From contig OY856188.1 in the NCBI GenBank assembly GCA_963693315.1, positions 198,070,127 through 198,134,126 on the forward strand: a DNA stretch of 64,000 nucleotides, in the 5' to 3' direction. Source of the DNA: Diogma glabrata. Lineage: Eukaryota > Arthropoda > Insecta > Diptera > Cylindrotomidae. The first letter of the stretch is position 1. Each line of letters starts with the position of its first letter. The position numbers were made by a program, and so were the translations under genes. Below are positions 60,907 through 64,000 of the stretch, piece by piece. The notes below the pieces were generated by a model that searched no databases, was not told where the DNA came from, and saw only the letters and a list, made by a program, of their open reading frames with translations.

Positions 60907-61135
60907 ATTAGAAATATTATAACTAAAAGCGAGCTTTGTATGGAGTTAAGTGTGTTATGATGTAAAAACGGTTGTCAAATGGAAATTTATTACGGAGCCA
61001 ATCTTACTTATTATTATTATATACTTAATTAATGATAGCAAAGCAGAAGAAAATGTATTGCACTAGTTATTACTACTTTGGTTAATGATAATTAACTTAA
61101 CATCTACATCTTGAATTCCTGTCTGGTAACAACTG

Positions 61136-61948
61136 GTTGATGATTGTGGTTTCCTGCTTAATGGGACCGCTAAAGATTTTTACTGGGTTTATTTAGAACG
61201 AACCGGTTGTCCCACCTGGCTACAACTTCGTCAAGCGTTAATAGATCGCTTTCAGGATAGACGACCTGACAGTGACATTAAACAGTCTCTAGAAACCTGG
61301 AGACAAAAGTTTCGCAGGTTTCCTGGACTTCTATAATGGCCTTATATAATATCTTGGCCTAAAGTACCCCTGCAAGATGGTGAATTAATGAAAATCATTA
61401 AACGCAACATGCGACTTGGGTTGCAACTTGCTGAAGCTGGCGAGGATTTTTCGAATATAAACTTACTAATCCGTAAATGTGTAGCCTTTGAAAATGCTTG
61501 GAACTGGATTGGTTATAATCCAGAGGACACCTACGGCGATCGACGTAAAATAATTGAAATTCAAACAAACCACGATTTCCCCCAATTTTCCTTCAATCAT
61601 GAGGTACCCCTCTCAGTAAATCAGGACGATCTCAATTCATCAGCCATGCATCGATCTAATGTAGCAGCTGCTCGACCCAATCCGGCCAAACCATATCATT
61701 GCTGGAACTGTCTAACTGGAGAGCACATGTATTATAATTGCCCACTTTCACCCCATAGGGTGTTCTGTTTTGGTTGCGGATCTCAGGGAGTAACTAAGCC
61801 GAACTGTGAGACCTGTTCGGGGAAAGCGAAGGTGGAGGTGAGTGGTGCGTCTCATCTCGTGAAACCAAACACCAGCTCTCAAACTTCACAGGTGGATGCA
61901 GCCGTCAATACCGATCCGGCACTGTACAATCGGCAGTCGAGAGGATAG
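61136..61948 (+). pseudogene. LTR-retrotransposon gag (capsid and two zinc knuckles), partial
   Basis: Starts within capsid sequence (FLLNGTAKDFYWVYLERTGC, WLQLRQALIDRFQDRRPDSD). It has an in-frame TAA at 61334-61336, then continues LQDGELMKIIKRNMRLGLQL and two zinc fingers, CWNCLTGEHMYYNC (C-x2-C-x4-H-x4-C) and CFGCGSQGVTKPNCETC. It ends at 61948. This is the retrotransposon gag layout of Ty3/gypsy-like and related insect elements; Gag packages element RNA into particles. The N-terminus is missing, and the reading frame is broken once upstream of 61388. No LTR or integrase is seen. Confidence 0.75.
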
Positions 61949-62179
61949 AGATCACCCCCCATTTCCTAAATTCATATTTTTCTAAATACATGCCCAAACC
62001 CAAACCACACATTCCCCATTCTATGATGATTTGGTAAAAGAAGAGGGGTACCTGGCTGTTCTATTTCACTTACAAAAGAGGGTTAAAGACCAACATATTT
62101 CTTGAAATCAAACCCCAGATATAAGGATTGTTACAAGCTAGGGACGATAAAGATGGACATTATTTGAGATCGCCCTCCA
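61949..62179. other. Unassigned sequence between gag and protease
   Basis: No continuous frame on either strand. It is probably decayed LTR-element sequence including an inversion boundary. Confidence 0.4.
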
Positions 62180-62440
62180 TACTAGACCAGTGCACGGACA
62201 AATCCTAATATTCGTTGTTTGGATCCACTAGCAGTTGAAATAAATGAAGGGCTATCGCACACTTTTAGGCCAGTTTCTTTAAGAAATATTACAGCATCAC
62301 AGCCCGCAATACTGTGATGTTGGCAGCACTGTCTAGCAATCCAGGAATAACTATGCCAGCGATAGATACTTCGGCGTAAGGTCGATTGTCTCCCTGTGTA
62401 TTGGTTATGAGATACCTTGTCCACATACATACATACGCAT
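62180..62440 (-). pseudogene. Retroelement aspartic protease, frameshifted
   Basis: On the minus strand one frame reads NRPYAEVSIAGIVIPGLLDS AANITVL (active-site-like LLDS, with Ala where Gly is normal in D-S/T-G). A second frame then continues with CDAVIFLKETGLKVCD and SGSKQRILGFVRALV. The two halves match the order of a retroviral-type protease, with a frameshift near 62310. It points towards gag 3' to 3', which is not the normal gag-pro order. Confidence 0.55.
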
Positions 62441-62499
62441 AGACGGACAGGATAGCAATTGCATAAAGTATATCTAGAGCTTACGATAGTTAACAAATC

Positions 62500-64000
62500 T
62501 GAATGGTTGATGCAACCTGCTGGTTATTTAAGACTGACTATATTAATTAAATAAGCACTAAATTGTAAAGTTTAATGTAAAATTTATTCATGTGAAACTG
62601 TCTTACAAATTTTCCAATAACTATACAGATTAATAGATTAATATTAAACATAATTTAAATTTGAATTTAATTGTAATCGTATTATTTTGCGATTTTTAAA
62701 TATATGAGAACTTAAACGAATAAACATAATATAACGTGAAATTATTACAATTGAATTTGATCAAAGTGAAAAAAATTGATGTAATAGAATTTCATTAAAT
62801 TTGTGTTGAATACCCTGGGGTTTTATGAATTTCTTTTCTCGTTGATTTATTTTAAATTTAAAATCTTTGCTTTTTCCGTTATTTTCCATTAAAACTAATT
62901 TAGGTTACACAGGGTAAAATATTTTATTATTATTTGAGAATTGATTTTTTAATAGTTTGTTATGCCACAAGAATTGGTATAACGTTGATTCGTTAGTGTA
63001 ATATAGTTACTGCCCATTTGTAAAAGAGTTTTAACCTCCTACAATAAACCTTCAGCATAATTTTTACTTACAATTAAACATAATTATAACAAAACTCAGT
63101 CAAACATAAAATTTAAAGAACTTTTCATACTCTGAATATGCTAATGATTTAATCTAATTAAAATTAATTAAATCTTGAATGTCTTATCAATCAATCAACA
63201 ACGGAACAAAAAAAACATTTTTTTGGTTTCAAGACATTCCTTCTCCTTCTCATAAAATTCTTTAAACTAGTAGAAAACTATCTCACAATTAGTATTCCAT
63301 GAGAACTTAAAATAAATATTATAATTTTTTATTACCCGTATTTGACTTAAAGTTAAAACAATTTTTTTTTGTTTACACCAAACCATTTTATGGTTTGCTG
63401 AACCGAACTACCTAGATTTATTACCATAAACAAATTTTAGTTTTAATAGGGAATAGGAAAATATTTCATTTTTTTTCGTTTGTTTTCTTGTATTGAAATA
63501 ACTAAGAAAAAATCAAACAATAGAGCAAACAAATAGTCGAAGGTTTAGGAAAATTAATTTAAAAATTTAGTATTTGTTGGGAAAATTATACAAGTTATAA
63601 ATATTTGTAGATAATATCAAAAATTGGGAAATATAAGATCTGGATAAGGAATGTGACATATATTCCTCTGTTTTATTGCGTTTAGTTGCCAAGCGTTATG
63701 AATTTTGCTGATCGAAATTCGAAAAAAATTTTATTTTAATGTTTTTCAATAATTTTGATTTGCAACTGCTCGGTCTGTGGCATATATTAAAACTAAAACA
63801 TTTAAAATCTTTATCTAGTAGTTGAAAAAAAGGTAAAACAAAAAGTTAGTTTTAAGTTTCTTTTTTATAGAATATTTTAATGTTTTTCCAAATAGTTCAG
63901 TTTTTTCGTTTTTGCAATGGATTTACATTTTAACTTTTTTCTTGTATTAACTGGAAGTTCCGTGAAATTATATTGAATCTAAAAAGTACTGTTGGAAAGT
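62500..64000. other. Gene-free end of the window
   Basis: AT-rich with frequent stops in all frames. No repeat, exon or element end was recognised. Confidence 0.4.

Noticed and set aside
60706..60960. 84-codon + frame in the envelope region
   Set aside because: Antisense shadow of the minus-strand envelope block.

Overview
This window is AT-rich, repeat-dense eukaryotic nuclear DNA. It is most likely from an insect, possibly a fly. Evidence: a myosin motor gene split by a very large intron with canonical splice sites, several non-LTR retrotransposon families, an insect-type Crypton tyrosine recombinase, an LTR-element gag with paired zinc knuckles, and long AT-dinucleotide arrays. No bacterial operon, rRNA gene, intact tRNA or CRISPR array is visible. 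The species assignment is inference.

The only clear host gene is an unconventional-type myosin heavy chain on the + strand. Two exons are secure: 19701-19816, and 43976-44038 encoding TYTGSILVAVNPYKEIDVY. Their reading phases join exactly across a 24,159-bp intron. The ATP-binding P-loop exon is not recognisable in the window. Two further exon-like ORFs upstream (11814-11973 and 12465-12597) both end in the phase that fits the 19701 exon, but they lie among transposon sequence and remain tentative.

Layout. 1-440: hAT transposase remnant. 550-4055: 15-bp minisatellite, then an (AT)n array split by a 2.4-kb terminal-inverted-repeat element. 4397-5408: a 1-kb element with 13-bp inverted ends. 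6261-17771: nested mobile DNA between matching 14-bp inverted ends, holding tRNA-like segments, GATC-rich tandem arrays, a palindromic element and a degenerate minus-strand LINE. 18610-18853: a 244-bp palindrome. 23218-24935: a dimeric MITE and a minisatellite repeat. 26173-27336: a Crypton with two nonsense codons, next to a large hairpin. 28411-30420: a 3'-truncated LINE, minus strand. 32588-35596: an uninterrupted 1002-codon LINE. 36471-36656: a TTAA-flanked MITE. 38080-38680: LINE pol remnant. 44290-49600: three head-to-tail copies of a minisatellite-rich repeat. 52193-53209: an element bounded by a perfect 36-bp inverted repeat. 53990-55270: LINE fragment. 58980-60910: a broken two-glycoprotein envelope cassette resembling bunyavirus (phenuivirus-like) Gn/Gc, minus strand. 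61136-62420: gag (+) and a frameshifted aspartic protease (-) of an LTR element, in opposed orientation.

The picture is a large host intron and its flanks filled by successive and often nested insertions, typical of heterochromatin or an expanded genome. The most noteworthy items are the myosin gene, the envelope cassette beside LTR-element pieces, the Crypton with its hairpin, and several very large palindromes.
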